From NCBI GenBank assembly GCA_036844765.1, contig DAIUFE010000008.1, positions 1 through 61,018 of the forward strand: DNA of 61,018 bases, written 5' to 3'. The notes beneath the pieces were generated by a model. That model did no database searches, was not told where the DNA came from, and was given only the letters and a program-made list of their open reading frames with translations. This DNA comes from Thermocaproicibacter sp036844765. GTDB taxonomy: Bacteria; Bacillota; Clostridia; Oscillospirales; Acutalibacteraceae. Shown here one piece after another: positions 1 to 8,926 of the stretch (within the stretch, counting starts at the first letter, position 1; each line of letters starts with the position of its first letter). The position numbers and the translations under genes are program-made.

Positions 1-677
1 CAGACTATACCCGGAGCTGTCACTTTCAATTTCAACGGACTTTGGGACAAGGTCGGGACAGCACCGGTTCCACCGACTTTGCTTTTATTGATTGCGAGCG
101 TGCCATCTGCATTTAGCACGAGATCTTGGGACAACTTAATCACCCCCGCCGTACCAGTACTTGCTTTTGGAAGTTCTGATTCCGGTACCAAACCATTCTC
201 AAGATCAGCTTTTTTAACCAAATCATCCTTGGTAGCATATACAAGGCTTCCGTTAATCACAGTTGAAATATTTGCCGATCTCTCAATCACGAGATTGATG
301 GAAAAGACGAACTCTGTAGGAGCAACGCTATATAATGGGATATAATCGGGTGTTGTTCCAGCGTTGCTGTAAGCATACAATATTTCCTTTCCATCATCGC
401 CCTTCGCGTAGAGTGCCATTTCTCTCAAATAAAACGGAGCCTGCATATTCGCATTTGAGAATAAAACTTTAACCGTGGCAATATTCTGATCTCTGCTTAA
501 TGAAGAAATACTAAGGTCCAGAACTTTATGAACAATATCGGTAAGCTGTTCCGGGTCCTGGCCATCAAGTTCCCCATCTCCCACCGCTGCCCTGGTAAAA
601 GTGATTTTCTCCCCGGTCTGCGATTCCGCCAACAAGGCTTTTCCGGAATCCGTGACGACAAAATTTTCGAGAGCCAT
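1..677 (-). CDS. phage tail fibre / tail-collar protein, N-terminal part (runs off the left edge)
   Basis: An open frame reads leftward from an ATG at 677 through position 1 without a stop, so only about 225 N-terminal residues are visible. The start MALENFVVTDSGKALLA followed by a T-G-E-K-I-T-F-T-R-A-x-x-G-D-G pattern is typical of the N-terminal module of tail-collar fibre proteins (DUF3751-like) of contractile-tail phages, which anchors the fibre to the baseplate. A K-A-D-L-E-N-G-L-V-P-E stretch and a T-G-T-A-G-V-I-K-L segment near residues 170 to 200 resemble the repeat-type shaft that follows. It sits directly downstream of the YmfQ-like baseplate gene, the expected place for a fibre gene. 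The receptor-binding C-terminus is outside the window. Confidence 0.85.
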   Translation of the reverse strand, partial: MALENFVVTDSGKALLAESQTGEKITFTRAAVGDGELDGQDPEQLTDIVHKVLDLSISSLSRDQNIATVKVLFSNANMQAPFYLREMALYAKGDDGKEILYAYSNAGTTPDYIPLYSVAPTEFVFSINLVIERSANISTVINGSLVYATKDDLVKKADLENGLVPESELPKASTGTAGVIKLSQDLVLNADGTLAINKSKVGGTGAVPTLSQSPLKLKVTAPGIV

Positions 678-678
678 T

Positions 679-1245
679 TTAATTCACCTGGTTCAAAGTT
701 ATTTTTTTGCAGACCTGCGCTAACCATCCCACATAAAGGCTGACGTGATCGCTCTGCTCAAAATTGACCTGGTAATTGAGATGCGCCGGCTTCATGGATC
801 CAACTGTCGCATATACCATACCGACGTTTGCCGGGGCACGGTTCGAATCGATGCAGATAGTGAACTTATTCTTGCCTGTACGCTCTTTGATCGTGCAGGG
901 GCGGCCTGTAATAGACGACAGGATATGTTCAAGCCTATAAGGATTAAGCGGCCCTCTGGTCCTCAGGACGTTCAGGACGGGCTGGCGGCGCTCTTCGATT
1001 GAAAGGTTCGCGTTACGTCCGACGCCATAGGTATCTTCCCAATATGGAATCAGCCAGGTGGCCGTCTGCGGCACGACCTGAAGGAGCATTTCGTCCGAAT
1101 ATTTCCCAAGGTCGTCCCATTCTCTGCCCAGGATCTCAAAAATCCAGAGGGCTGTATAAGCTTCTCCATACACCGGAGATAATCGCTGCACAATAGCCTT
1201 TGCTTCCGGGCTTTTCAGAATTTTCAGCATCAGGTCTGTTGTCAT
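679..1245 (-). CDS. YmfQ-like (DUF2313) phage tail/baseplate protein
   Basis: The 188-residue product resembles the YmfQ/DUF2313 family, counterparts of P2 gpI and PBSX XkdU, which complete the baseplate wedge and connect it to tail fibres. Supporting features are the length, the N-terminal S-P-E-A-K-A-I-V-Q-R-L-S-P-V-Y segment, the central R-R-Q-P-V-L-N-V-L-R-T-R-G and the E-H-I-L-S-S-I-T-G motif. The ribosome binding site (GGGGAGG) overlaps the end of the upstream baseplate J gene, so translation is probably coupled. The fibre gene follows after one base. Confidence 0.85.
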   Translation of the reverse strand: MTTDLMLKILKSPEAKAIVQRLSPVYGEAYTALWIFEILGREWDDLGKYSDEMLLQVVPQTATWLIPYWEDTYGVGRNANLSIEERRQPVLNVLRTRGPLNPYRLEHILSSITGRPCTIKERTGKNKFTICIDSNRAPANVGMVYATVGSMKPAHLNYQVNFEQSDHVSLYVGWLAQVCKKITLNQVN

Positions 1246-1249
1246 TATG

Positions 1250-2392
1250 CTATACCTCCCCGGCCGTCAAAGAAACGGAGTCCAGAACCGGAAACTGAGA
1301 TTTTGACAACGATATATTTGCCGTGGCACCGTTCACCTTTAGATCTCGGAAATCGTCGCAACCGGCCACCGACGAAAGTAGAGCGGAAACCTGGGTGTAT
1401 TTAACCTCGGCAGTTTCTTGAGCATCGTCAGAACGGATGGAAGTAAAGTAATTTTTCAAACTGTCCTGAAACCCTAAACTAACCGTTTCTATCGTCGCGG
1501 CATCCGTCAGCTTGATGATGGCTGACACCGTTATATGCACCATTTCAGGTGGAGAAACGACGAGATAAGCATTGATTGGAGCCAGCCGGAGATCGGGGTT
1601 GTCCGGCTGCATGATGTAGTTATAGACCGCATTGCATAGATCAGTAGTAGCAGGAGCCCCGTTGGAATCCGTGAGGATGATCGTCACGAGCCCGGAATCG
1701 TCCTGCGAGGAGATGATCGTCGCGGTCCCCGTCCCCGCGACGGACAGAGCCCATCGTTTATAGTCGGATGGGCTGCCGACAAAAGATCGAATCTGATTTT
1801 TGTTGTAATAGGCGATTCTGGCGCGCAGGCTTTCGTCATTTTCTTCATCCGTCCCACCCACGCATGCGGCCTGATTGGTAACAGCGATTATGCCAGATGC
1901 AGTATTGCTGCCTTTTAAGATGATCGTGCCGGCCTGAACATTACCGTCTGCGCCGGCCGAGGCGCATATTACCTCAATGTCTACCGTCCCGGCTTCCGGA
2001 ATTGTCGCATCAAAAGTAGTTGCGAAATCTAAAGACTGCGTATCGTTCGCACTGGTTGTCGAAAATATCGTCCCTGCGGGGATAAAAGTCCCCGCCGCCC
2101 CCGTTACTGTTACGCTGCCAGTGGCCGGGACTGCGGCTTTCCGCACAAGCCCAACATTTTCTGCGTGATAATCAAGCCATTCTCCCTCTGAAAACTGAGG
2201 CAGAATCTGCCGCATAGCCTGAACAAGGATAAATTGCTTAAATCTGGATTCCTCGGACGCAAAGGGCCGTATGCTGTCCCCGACATAGCTTCCGTCCGAC
2301 GCATCAATATCCGATGGGAACGACTCCTGCATCCGCTTTGAAATTGTATCTTGGTCCTCGGTTAAGAAATCAGGGGCCACAAAGTCATCCAT
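1250..2392 (-). CDS. baseplate J-like protein
   Basis: A 380-residue protein of the baseplate J family (Mu gp47, P2 gpJ, PBSX XkdT), which forms the wedges of a contractile-tail baseplate. The N-terminal half contains the family pattern L-D-Y-H-A-E-N-V-G-L-x-R, then a V-T-V-T-G-A-A-G-T-F-I-P-A-G-T domain and the G-G-T-D-E-E-N-D-E-S-L-R-A-R-I signature near residue 180. The C-terminal part has alternating strands typical of the family. Length is normal, and a GGGGGTGA ribosome binding site precedes the ATG. It lies in the canonical position between the XkdS-like and YmfQ-like genes. Confidence 0.93.
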   Translation of the reverse strand: MDDFVAPDFLTEDQDTISKRMQESFPSDIDASDGSYVGDSIRPFASEESRFKQFILVQAMRQILPQFSEGEWLDYHAENVGLVRKAAVPATGSVTVTGAAGTFIPAGTIFSTTSANDTQSLDFATTFDATIPEAGTVDIEVICASAGADGNVQAGTIILKGSNTASGIIAVTNQAACVGGTDEENDESLRARIAYYNKNQIRSFVGSPSDYKRWALSVAGTGTATIISSQDDSGLVTIILTDSNGAPATTDLCNAVYNYIMQPDNPDLRLAPINAYLVVSPPEMVHITVSAIIKLTDAATIETVSLGFQDSLKNYFTSIRSDDAQETAEVKYTQVSALLSSVAGCDDFRDLKVNGATANISLSKSQFPVLDSVSLTAGEV

Positions 2393-2842
2393 TTACGTCA
2401 CCCCCTGTGAAACGGTTATTATTTCGGTGCTGCCGTCTATTCCAACGGCCGCCACTACAATGTCAAGCGATGTGTCGCCCCATGAACAATCGATGCTCTC
2501 AATATGGTCCAGCCGGCCGTATGTATCCAATTTCAGCGTATCCGTGATCTCGCGGGAAAGGATATTCTCCGCGAGATCACGGTCGCCGCATGAAAGCACG
2601 CGCCGCCAATCGACCCCATACCAATCAGGATAATAGGGACTCGCGCCCTTTTGAGTTTTCAAGCACTTTTCGCACCACTGTCCCCAGGCGGTGGCCCCGC
2701 TGGCCATAACGACCCGATGGGCACCGTCCCGGCTAAAATCTTTCCCGTCAAAATAGGGCGCCGATTTATATCCGGTAAACTCTTCTGCCGTCGATTCATC
2801 CTCGGAATCTTCGACAACCGCATCTGGAAATAGGTCCGGCAT
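2393..2842 (-). CDS. XkdS-like (DUF2634) baseplate protein
   Basis: I place the start at the ATG at 2842 (MPDLFPDAVV), because GGAGGAGGG lies 5 bases upstream; a longer frame from 2860 would bury that site. The resulting 149-residue protein is of XkdS/DUF2634 size. It carries an aromatic, acidic N-terminus followed by Y-P-D-W-Y-G-V-D-W and a C-terminal beta-rich part ending in T-E-I-I-T-V-S. Members of this family sit in the baseplate of PBSX-like contractile phages, equivalent to the gp25-type lysozyme-like wedge protein. It follows the XkdR-like gene with no gap. Confidence 0.8.
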   Translation of the reverse strand: MPDLFPDAVVEDSEDESTAEEFTGYKSAPYFDGKDFSRDGAHRVVMASGATAWGQWCEKCLKTQKGASPYYPDWYGVDWRRVLSCGDRDLAENILSREITDTLKLDTYGRLDHIESIDCSWGDTSLDIVVAAVGIDGSTEIITVSQGVT

Positions 2843-2843
2843 G

Positions 2844-3191
2844 CTATCCCTCCTCCACAATGTCCACCACGACGACCTCCGGACTCTCCTTACTTCCAGT
2901 CATGACGACCAAAACGCGGTCGCCGATCTGCAGCGGCCGCAGCGTTTCCGGCAGCTTAACGGGCTCGGAATTGCTTGCAACCACTGTCCATTTGTCTGTC
3001 GGCTGGCACAGCGAGCGGCAAACCAGATAGGACCCGTGAGGAATAACGGCCGGGTATACGTCCAGCTTCAGGCCGTCCGAAACGATTGTCCCTAAAAAAT
3101 CGTGATTCTGGCTGTGGAACGCGGCCACCTTATGTGACCTCGACTCCAGCACTCTGCCCAATCTGGTGATTCCGTTTTTCTCGTCGTTCAT
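2844..3191 (-). CDS. XkdR-like (DUF2577) baseplate protein
   Basis: A 115-residue protein resembling the DUF2577/XkdR family of small baseplate components. An OB-like, valine-rich C-terminal half contains R-P-L-Q-I-G-D-R-V-L-V-V followed by P-E-V-V-V-V-D-I-V. The start overlaps the stop of the hub gene in an ATGA arrangement (3188-3191), which implies translational coupling. No catalytic residues are expected. The assignment rests on length, pattern and position in the conserved xkdQ-R-S-T order. Confidence 0.78.
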   Translation of the reverse strand: MNDEKNGITRLGRVLESRSHKVAAFHSQNHDFLGTIVSDGLKLDVYPAVIPHGSYLVCRSLCQPTDKWTVVASNSEPVKLPETLRPLQIGDRVLVVMTGSKESPEVVVVDIVEEG

Positions 3192-4180
3192 GTCTCAAGC
3201 TCCAAAGACATCGTATCTTTGACCAGGTCGTGTGCCACGGAAGCGACCACGACCTTGACCTGTCCCCCATTCGCGCCGGTGTAGTTGTAAATCAGGTCCC
3301 CCTTACGCAAGAACGGGCAATCGACAGCATCCACCATATACGTCTGCTTGGGAAGACGGTTATCCCACAGCAGCTGTGTCGCCGTGGCTTTGGCTGCCGC
3401 CAAGGTGGTGTTCGAGTCCCGCGACTGGACTTTCTGGAGCGTCCCGTATCGATATCCGTATTGGCCGTCCAGCGTGGCTTCCACCGGAGCATTACCGTTT
3501 TTATCTTCTTTCCCGGTAATCAACACCCGGGTGACGACGTTCTCCATCGACCGGCCGAAAGAGGCGGCGGTGGCATTTTCGCCTGAACACAGTTTGTAGA
3601 TTATGGAATTATTGCCGCGATAGGCAACATCGAACGCATTGTTCTCATACCTCATGCGATATGCCGCGCCGCTTTTCGCCCTGACTTCCTTGAGCAGTTC
3701 GAGAAACATATCCGATATTTGATTTCCCATCCACGCTTTTTTCCCGTGCGAGATGCTGGTATAGGTGTAATGCAGAGGGACTTTCCACCTGGAACAAATC
3801 GTCTGAAAAATGCTTTGTGTGGTTTTGCCGGCCGGAAAGAAGAGAGCGTCTTGGCTGTTCTGCATGTAGATCAGCGGATCATAGCAGGTAATTGCCAGAG
3901 ATTGTGAATCGTGCCGGTATTCCTGCGTCCATATCGGGCCGTGGAACAATTCGCCTTTCCGATCACCGTCGTCACAGGATAGGTGGAGGATGTCGCCGGG
4001 GTCGATGGCGGAGCCGATATATGTGCCAGCCGCCCGCATATTCGCGAGCTCTATGGAAAGAGATTCCGCCAGTTGCCCATCCTGTTCTTCCAGGATGCAC
4101 TTTGAGCAGGCACCCCGCATCTGATACCGTTTTCCTCCCTTATCGCACCACAGGGTGAATGAAGCGGGTAACATGGCCAT
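3188..4180 (-). CDS. XkdQ-like tail hub protein
   Basis: A 330-residue protein of the XkdQ/YqbQ family, structurally related to the hub of contractile tails (gpD/gp44-like). It begins with a beta-rich domain covering about residues 1 to 100, contains the L-A-I-T-C-Y-D-P-L-I-Y motif near 110, and a central R-Y-E-N-N-A-F segment. The C-terminal barrel carries L-R-K-G-D-L-I-Y near residue 290. The hub closes the tip of the tail tube. Position between the LysM protein and the XkdR-like gene matches PBSX-type clusters. Confidence 0.85.
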   Translation of the reverse strand: MAMLPASFTLWCDKGGKRYQMRGACSKCILEEQDGQLAESLSIELANMRAAGTYIGSAIDPGDILHLSCDDGDRKGELFHGPIWTQEYRHDSQSLAITCYDPLIYMQNSQDALFFPAGKTTQSIFQTICSRWKVPLHYTYTSISHGKKAWMGNQISDMFLELLKEVRAKSGAAYRMRYENNAFDVAYRGNNSIIYKLCSGENATAASFGRSMENVVTRVLITGKEDKNGNAPVEATLDGQYGYRYGTLQKVQSRDSNTTLAAAKATATQLLWDNRLPKQTYMVDAVDCPFLRKGDLIYNYTGANGGQVKVVVASVAHDLVKDTMSLELET

Positions 4181-4195
4181 GCGTCGCCTCCCTTC

Positions 4196-5173
4196 TCATG
4201 GGACTATCAGCTTCTCTCCCGGATAGACATATTTGCCGTTCTGAGAGCTGCTTTGGCCGTGTTTCTTCGCCGCTGCCTCGATTGTCGATTTATTTGCGCT
4301 ATATAACGACGTCCATTTGCTTCCGTCGCGGTACATTTTTACGGCGATGCTCCACAGGGTATCGGATGCCGTAATGGTATACGTTTTTTTCGCTGACACC
4401 GCGGTCGCCTGGCTTTTTGCTCCGAAGCCGTGAATATCAATCAGGCACAGGAAAACCGGCTTTGCGCTGCCGTTGATATACACACCCGTGCATGTCCCTA
4501 ATCCGCCTTTCGCGTTGCAGCTATAATACCAGTTGCTCCCGTTCCGCTTTGTGAGGGAGATATCCACCACGCCGCCCGTACCGGCGACGACGTTCGGCCG
4601 TCCGGCCGAGCAGTAGACAAGAGCCGTATATTTTCCACCCGGAGCGATTTTCACCGTTGTATGAGTGTCACAGGTAAAGCTTGAGCCGTTTGGAGCCAGT
4701 GTTTTGGGAATCGTCCCGGAAGCAAGAAGCTGTACGACGCTGATTGTCGGGTTAAGCGCTTCCTTGAACTCAATGCTGTAGCTGATATCCCCGAATGCGC
4801 CGGAATTGACCGGAAGAAACGAAGAAATATAGACATCATAATTAATGGCGGTATCCGTGACATTGATCTGAAGCCGCTGGTGGTTTGCTCTCCATTTGAT
4901 AAACAGGGCGCGGAGGGTTTCGGGATCCTGCCACTCCCGCATGAGTGCAGACGGATAATTTTTCCTGGCGGCTCCGTAAAACACCGAATCCCATGATATG
5001 GAGATTAGGTCGGTTCCACCCGGCAAAATCATTTCGCCTTGTCCCATGACATCGAAGGACAGGAATCCCGCGCTCGTGTCCATTGAGATTTTCGCGGGAA
5101 GTGTCGGCAGGCGGATCCGGCGACCGTTTGCGGTCGCCGGATCCCCGGTCATTTCAGTCAAGTAAATGTCCAT
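4196..5173 (-). CDS. XkdP-like tail protein with C-terminal LysM domain
   Basis: The 325-residue protein ends in a LysM module (about residues 265 to 325): Y-T-I-T-A-S-D-T-L-W-S-I-A-V-K-M-Y, an extended loop, then Y-P-G-E-K-L-I-V-P. LysM binds N-acetylglucosamine-containing peptidoglycan. In phages of this type the XkdP-like protein sits at the tail tip between tape measure and hub, where it likely helps contact the cell wall. The N-terminal half is an XkdP-like beta-rich structural region. The start codon overlaps the tape-measure stop (TAATG), so the two genes are translationally coupled. Confidence 0.88.
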   Translation of the reverse strand: MDIYLTEMTGDPATANGRRIRLPTLPAKISMDTSAGFLSFDVMGQGEMILPGGTDLISISWDSVFYGAARKNYPSALMREWQDPETLRALFIKWRANHQRLQINVTDTAINYDVYISSFLPVNSGAFGDISYSIEFKEALNPTISVVQLLASGTIPKTLAPNGSSFTCDTHTTVKIAPGGKYTALVYCSAGRPNVVAGTGGVVDISLTKRNGSNWYYSCNAKGGLGTCTGVYINGSAKPVFLCLIDIHGFGAKSQATAVSAKKTYTITASDTLWSIAVKMYRDGSKWTSLYSANKSTIEAAAKKHGQSSSQNGKYVYPGEKLIVP

Positions 5174-8100
5174 TATGCGCTTTCCTCCAGCGGCGTGTTG
5201 TCGTGATCCTTTTCAATTCCTTCGGCAATCGCATCGCTGACAACGTTCGCTATTTCTTCTTTGTGGTCTTTAATCTGCTGTACCACATCTCCATTTCCGC
5301 CTTCTACAACAATTTTGATGGACTGAATAACAACCTGGGGTTTGCCGCCGCCAGCGCCCCCGGCCGCAGCGGGCGCCGGACGCGGATGCGGAGTATCAGC
5401 TTCCGAAGGACTCGACGGGAACTGAATGACATTCCCACCGAAGCCGCCGTTGGCTTTGGCGTCGATGCTCTGGCCGAGCGCGCTCCCGGTCTGCCGCCAG
5501 AGCTGCACACCACGATCATGCCTCCGGCTGCTCAGGGGGATCACCATTTCGGGCGTTCCCTCTTCACCGAGAAGCGTCACTGTCGGACGGGATATGAGGC
5601 CGCCGGCCGCCTTGTGCGCGCTCTGAGTGGATCCGCTTGTCGCAGCGCTGTAGCCTGCGCTGAAGTTATGAGTAATCGTTCCCCATATGTCTTTGAAGAA
5701 GTTCGGCAGGGTATTAGTGAAGAATCCTTTGATGCTATTCCAGATGGTGGTTCCGAGCTCCGGGAGGGTATTTGTAAAAAACGTATTTACCGAACCCCAT
5801 AGGCTGGAGAAAAATCCGGGGATCGTCTTCGTAAAGAACGGGGTAATATTGTTGTTCCAGACATTCGACGCCCACGTTGGAAGCGTGGAGGTAAAGAACG
5901 TCGAGAGCCCGTTCCACAGGGTTCCGAAGAAATTCGGGATGCTCTGCGTAAAGAACGGGACGATGCGGCCGTTCCAAACATTCGACGCCCACGTTGGAAG
6001 CGTGGAGGTGAAGAACGTCGAAATCCCATTCCACAGGTTCCCGAAAAACGTCGGGATGCTTTGTGTAAAAAACGGGGAAATGTTGTTATTCCAGACGTTT
6101 GACACCCACGTCGGAAGTGTGGAGGTAAAGAACGTCGAGATCCCGTTCCAGAGGGTTCCGAAGAAATTCGGGATGCTCTGTGTAAAGAACGGGGTAATAT
6201 TGTTGTTCCAGACATTCGACGCCCACGTTGGAAGCGTGGAGGTAAAGAATGTCGAGATCCCGTTCCACAGGTTTCCAAAAAAGTTTGGTATGTCTTGGGT
6301 GAAGAATATTTGCGCTTTTCCGGTTGCATAACCTATGGCAAAGGGTAACTGCTGCGTAAAGAAGTTTGGAAGAGTGCTGTTGAAAAACGTGCCGAGGCCA
6401 CTCCCCACCGTTTGCACGGCCTGCGGAACCATCTGCGTGAAGAACGTGCCGAGGCCCGCGCCCACCGTCTGGAAGGCGCTGGGGATCTTATTTGTGAAGA
6501 CATCCCCGATGGCCTTCCCCGCGCTGGAAACCGTTGGAGCGACTTTTGTGCTTACAAAAGTCCCGATACCGGTGCCAATCTTGCCTGCGGTGTCCGGAAC
6601 CGTCTTTGTGAAAAAGCCTCCGACCGCTTTACCGGCGTTGTTCAGGGTGCCGCCCTTATTCGTGGATTTTGCGAGTGCCGAGCCGGCTTTGTTTCCACCG
6701 ATCAAGGCACTTGCACCGCCTACGCCGGCGCCGACCAGCGCGCCGACAGCAGGGCCGACACCTGGTATTGGAATAGCCGCGCCAATTAAGGCCCCGGTCC
6801 CTGCTCCAGCGCCGATCATCCCAAGCTTTGTCCCACCCTGGAACTGCTTTTCTCGTTTGGCTTGTCCGGCCGGCATTTTACTCGCATTATAGAGATCCTT
6901 GCCGGCGTTGGCCACGCCGACCCCGGCCGTAATCGCGCCGGCAGTCGCAGCAGAACCGGCCAACGCCGCACCGCCAGCAGTTGCGGCGCCGGAACCGAGC
7001 TTTGTTCCAATTTTTCCAAATAGGCTTCCTGCCTTAGACGCGCCGAATTTCTGCAGCAGGCTGCCGCCTGCAACGGCCTCGCCGGATTCGAGCAGCGGTT
7101 TTTCGCCAGAAGGAAGCGCCGGCGCCCCGCTGGCGCGTGAACCGGTTACCGGGATGCCGGGTGCCCCGGCGAAAGATTTCCCGACCAGATTCACCACGTC
7201 CGCCAGCACGTTCATGGAGCTGACGGTAGAAGCGCTCGGCATATTCATCCCGGAACCGCCGCTTCCGCTGCTGCTTTTACCTTTTCCGAAAATGCCGCTC
7301 AGGGCTCCCGTGATTGTTTTGCCCGTGGTGATTGCGTTGGAAAGGCCCTTTACAAAACTTGCACCGAGTTTAAGCCCAAGCGCGACCATGAGCACTTTGT
7401 GTGTTTCAGCGAAATTCTGGAATGCACTCACGATCTTTTTGCCGTCGAAGCCTTTCACAAACCCGGAAAAGAAGCTTGATCCAAGATTTATTCCCTGCTG
7501 TCGTGCATCTCCGCTTCCGAATCCGAGGATCGCCGTTATTCCGCCTGTTATCCCGGCACCGAGGCTTTCCCCCATCCCGGATAACTTCTTTGCGATTTTC
7601 TTCTTTCCTGTGCTGTCCCACCAATCGGAAAACGGTTTTGCAATAACCTCGTCCCACGCGATTTTGATTTTTCCGCCGATGGATGCGTTTTTGAAGCGAT
7701 CCGAGTTGAAGACCTTGGTCATGCGGTCTTCTATATTGCCAAGTACATTGAATACTTTCGTGCTGAGCGCGGCGCCGAAATCCTCAAGACTTGTGCCGGC
7801 CTTACTAAGAGTCGGACCAATATCCGATAGAAATTTATTGAACTTCGTAAGGCCTTTGATCGCGCCAGTTTGGAGTCCGTGCCCCCACTTTGAGATAATT
7901 CCGACATCGAATGTATCTTTGATCTGTGATAGAAGCCCTGATGCAGTCCGATTAGCCGTCTTGTCCATCATGCCGTTGAATTCGCCCATGCCTTCGACAA
8001 TAGAATCAATGGCCTTATCCACAGGTATTAACCCTTTGGACACCATTGCTTGTGTCTGCGGTACCGTTTTCCCAATGCTTTTTGAAAGGTATTTCCAGCC

Positions 8101-8904
8101 ATTTATTCCGTTTTCCGTCAGCTGCAGCATTTCTTCCGCGCTGACTTTTCCTTTCATCCTCATCTGTCCGAGAGCAGTAATAGTGCGTTGGATTCCCTCT
8201 GCACCTCCACCGAGGGCCGCCTCCGCATTTCCGATTGAGTTCAGTGTTGGGATAACCTGCTTGGCATTGAAGCCGTAAGCGAGCATTTGCTGGCTGTCTT
8301 TTACCAAGTCCTGTGTATTGAAAGGTGTTTTGATAGCAAATTTTTGGATATCCGACATCAGTTGCTGCGCTTTCGAGGCCGAATGGAGCATGGTTTCAAA
8401 TCCGACTGAAGCAGTTGACAAATTGTCCGCCAGTTGTATAGGAACGCCGATGAACGCTTTTGCCGCTGCACCGGTTGCTAATCCGGCGATCAATGTTTTC
8501 ACAGAAAGCAAATTGTTCACGACGGACCGCAGCGGGGCGGTGACCTTGTCGGCGACCTTCAGCGTAGCAGTGAAAATAGAGCTGGCAAACGATTTGCAGC
8601 TCCCGCGAATCAGGTCAACCGTTTTAGTTGCCTTGTCCGTTGCGCTCAATGTCGCGGTGAATGCACGCCGGGCAAAAGATTGGCCGCTGCTGGTCGCCTC
8701 ACGAATCTTTGAGGTAGCCTTATCGTTAACATCAATCAGCGGCCGGGCGCGGGTAGAGCCAAATTTGGCGGTGTCTTTCTGTGCCCGCGCAACCGTCGCA
8801 TCAAATTTAGAAACGGTCTGCTCTCCCTGCTTGACGTCTTTCGACATCATGTCGCGGAATTTTGCCACAACGTCGATTACGACTTCGCTATTCCCACCAT
8901 CCAC
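5173..8904 (-). CDS. phage tail tape measure protein with 39-residue aromatic repeats
   Basis: The 1243-residue protein sets tail length and is ejected through the tube during infection. About residues 150 to 330 match the tape measure domain (TIGR02675 type), with K-T-P-F-N, L-A-Y-G-F and M-L-Q-L-T-E-N-G-I-N-G-W-K-Y-L motifs. A glycine/alanine-rich, membrane-like segment lies around residues 680 to 740. About residues 866 to 1060 are tandem 39-residue repeats built on P-F-F-T-Q-S-I-P-N-F-F-G-x-L-W-N-G; at the DNA level this is a 117-bp period between about 5760 and 6310. The start is GTG at 8904, with GGAGG 9 bases upstream. An earlier ATG lies in another frame. Confidence 0.95.
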   Translation of the reverse strand: MDGGNSEVVIDVVAKFRDMMSKDVKQGEQTVSKFDATVARAQKDTAKFGSTRARPLIDVNDKATSKIREATSSGQSFARRAFTATLSATDKATKTVDLIRGSCKSFASSIFTATLKVADKVTAPLRSVVNNLLSVKTLIAGLATGAAAKAFIGVPIQLADNLSTASVGFETMLHSASKAQQLMSDIQKFAIKTPFNTQDLVKDSQQMLAYGFNAKQVIPTLNSIGNAEAALGGGAEGIQRTITALGQMRMKGKVSAEEMLQLTENGINGWKYLSKSIGKTVPQTQAMVSKGLIPVDKAIDSIVEGMGEFNGMMDKTANRTASGLLSQIKDTFDVGIISKWGHGLQTGAIKGLTKFNKFLSDIGPTLSKAGTSLEDFGAALSTKVFNVLGNIEDRMTKVFNSDRFKNASIGGKIKIAWDEVIAKPFSDWWDSTGKKKIAKKLSGMGESLGAGITGGITAILGFGSGDARQQGINLGSSFFSGFVKGFDGKKIVSAFQNFAETHKVLMVALGLKLGASFVKGLSNAITTGKTITGALSGIFGKGKSSSGSGGSGMNMPSASTVSSMNVLADVVNLVGKSFAGAPGIPVTGSRASGAPALPSGEKPLLESGEAVAGGSLLQKFGASKAGSLFGKIGTKLGSGAATAGGAALAGSAATAGAITAGVGVANAGKDLYNASKMPAGQAKREKQFQGGTKLGMIGAGAGTGALIGAAIPIPGVGPAVGALVGAGVGGASALIGGNKAGSALAKSTNKGGTLNNAGKAVGGFFTKTVPDTAGKIGTGIGTFVSTKVAPTVSSAGKAIGDVFTNKIPSAFQTVGAGLGTFFTQMVPQAVQTVGSGLGTFFNSTLPNFFTQQLPFAIGYATGKAQIFFTQDIPNFFGNLWNGISTFFTSTLPTWASNVWNNNITPFFTQSIPNFFGTLWNGISTFFTSTLPTWVSNVWNNNISPFFTQSIPTFFGNLWNGISTFFTSTLPTWASNVWNGRIVPFFTQSIPNFFGTLWNGLSTFFTSTLPTWASNVWNNNITPFFTKTIPGFFSSLWGSVNTFFTNTLPELGTTIWNSIKGFFTNTLPNFFKDIWGTITHNFSAGYSAATSGSTQSAHKAAGGLISRPTVTLLGEEGTPEMVIPLSSRRHDRGVQLWRQTGSALGQSIDAKANGGFGGNVIQFPSSPSEADTPHPRPAPAAAGGAGGGKPQVVIQSIKIVVEGGNGDVVQQIKDHKEEIANVVSDAIAEGIEKDHDNTPLEESA
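5760..6310 (-). repeat. 117-bp tandem repeats inside the tape measure gene
   Basis: The word AAGAACGGG (plus-strand reading) recurs at 5835, 5952, near 6069 and 6186, an exact 117-base period, with the intervening sequence nearly identical. About 4.7 copies are present, and each encodes 39 residues. High nucleotide identity implies recent duplication or gene conversion. Copy-number change would alter tail length in steps of 39 residues. Confidence 0.9.
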
Positions 8905-8926
8905 CCACCATCGCCTCCAAATCTTG

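Noticed and set aside
5760..6310. Regular repeats considered as a CRISPR-like array
   Set aside because: The period is 117 bp without short conserved repeat and variable spacers, and it is coding in the tape measure frame.
5687..6331. A repetitive plus-strand ORF of 214 codons with V-G-S-V-E-V-K-N-V repeats
   Set aside because: Its repeats are the antisense reading of the 117-bp tape measure repeats; no ribosome binding site.
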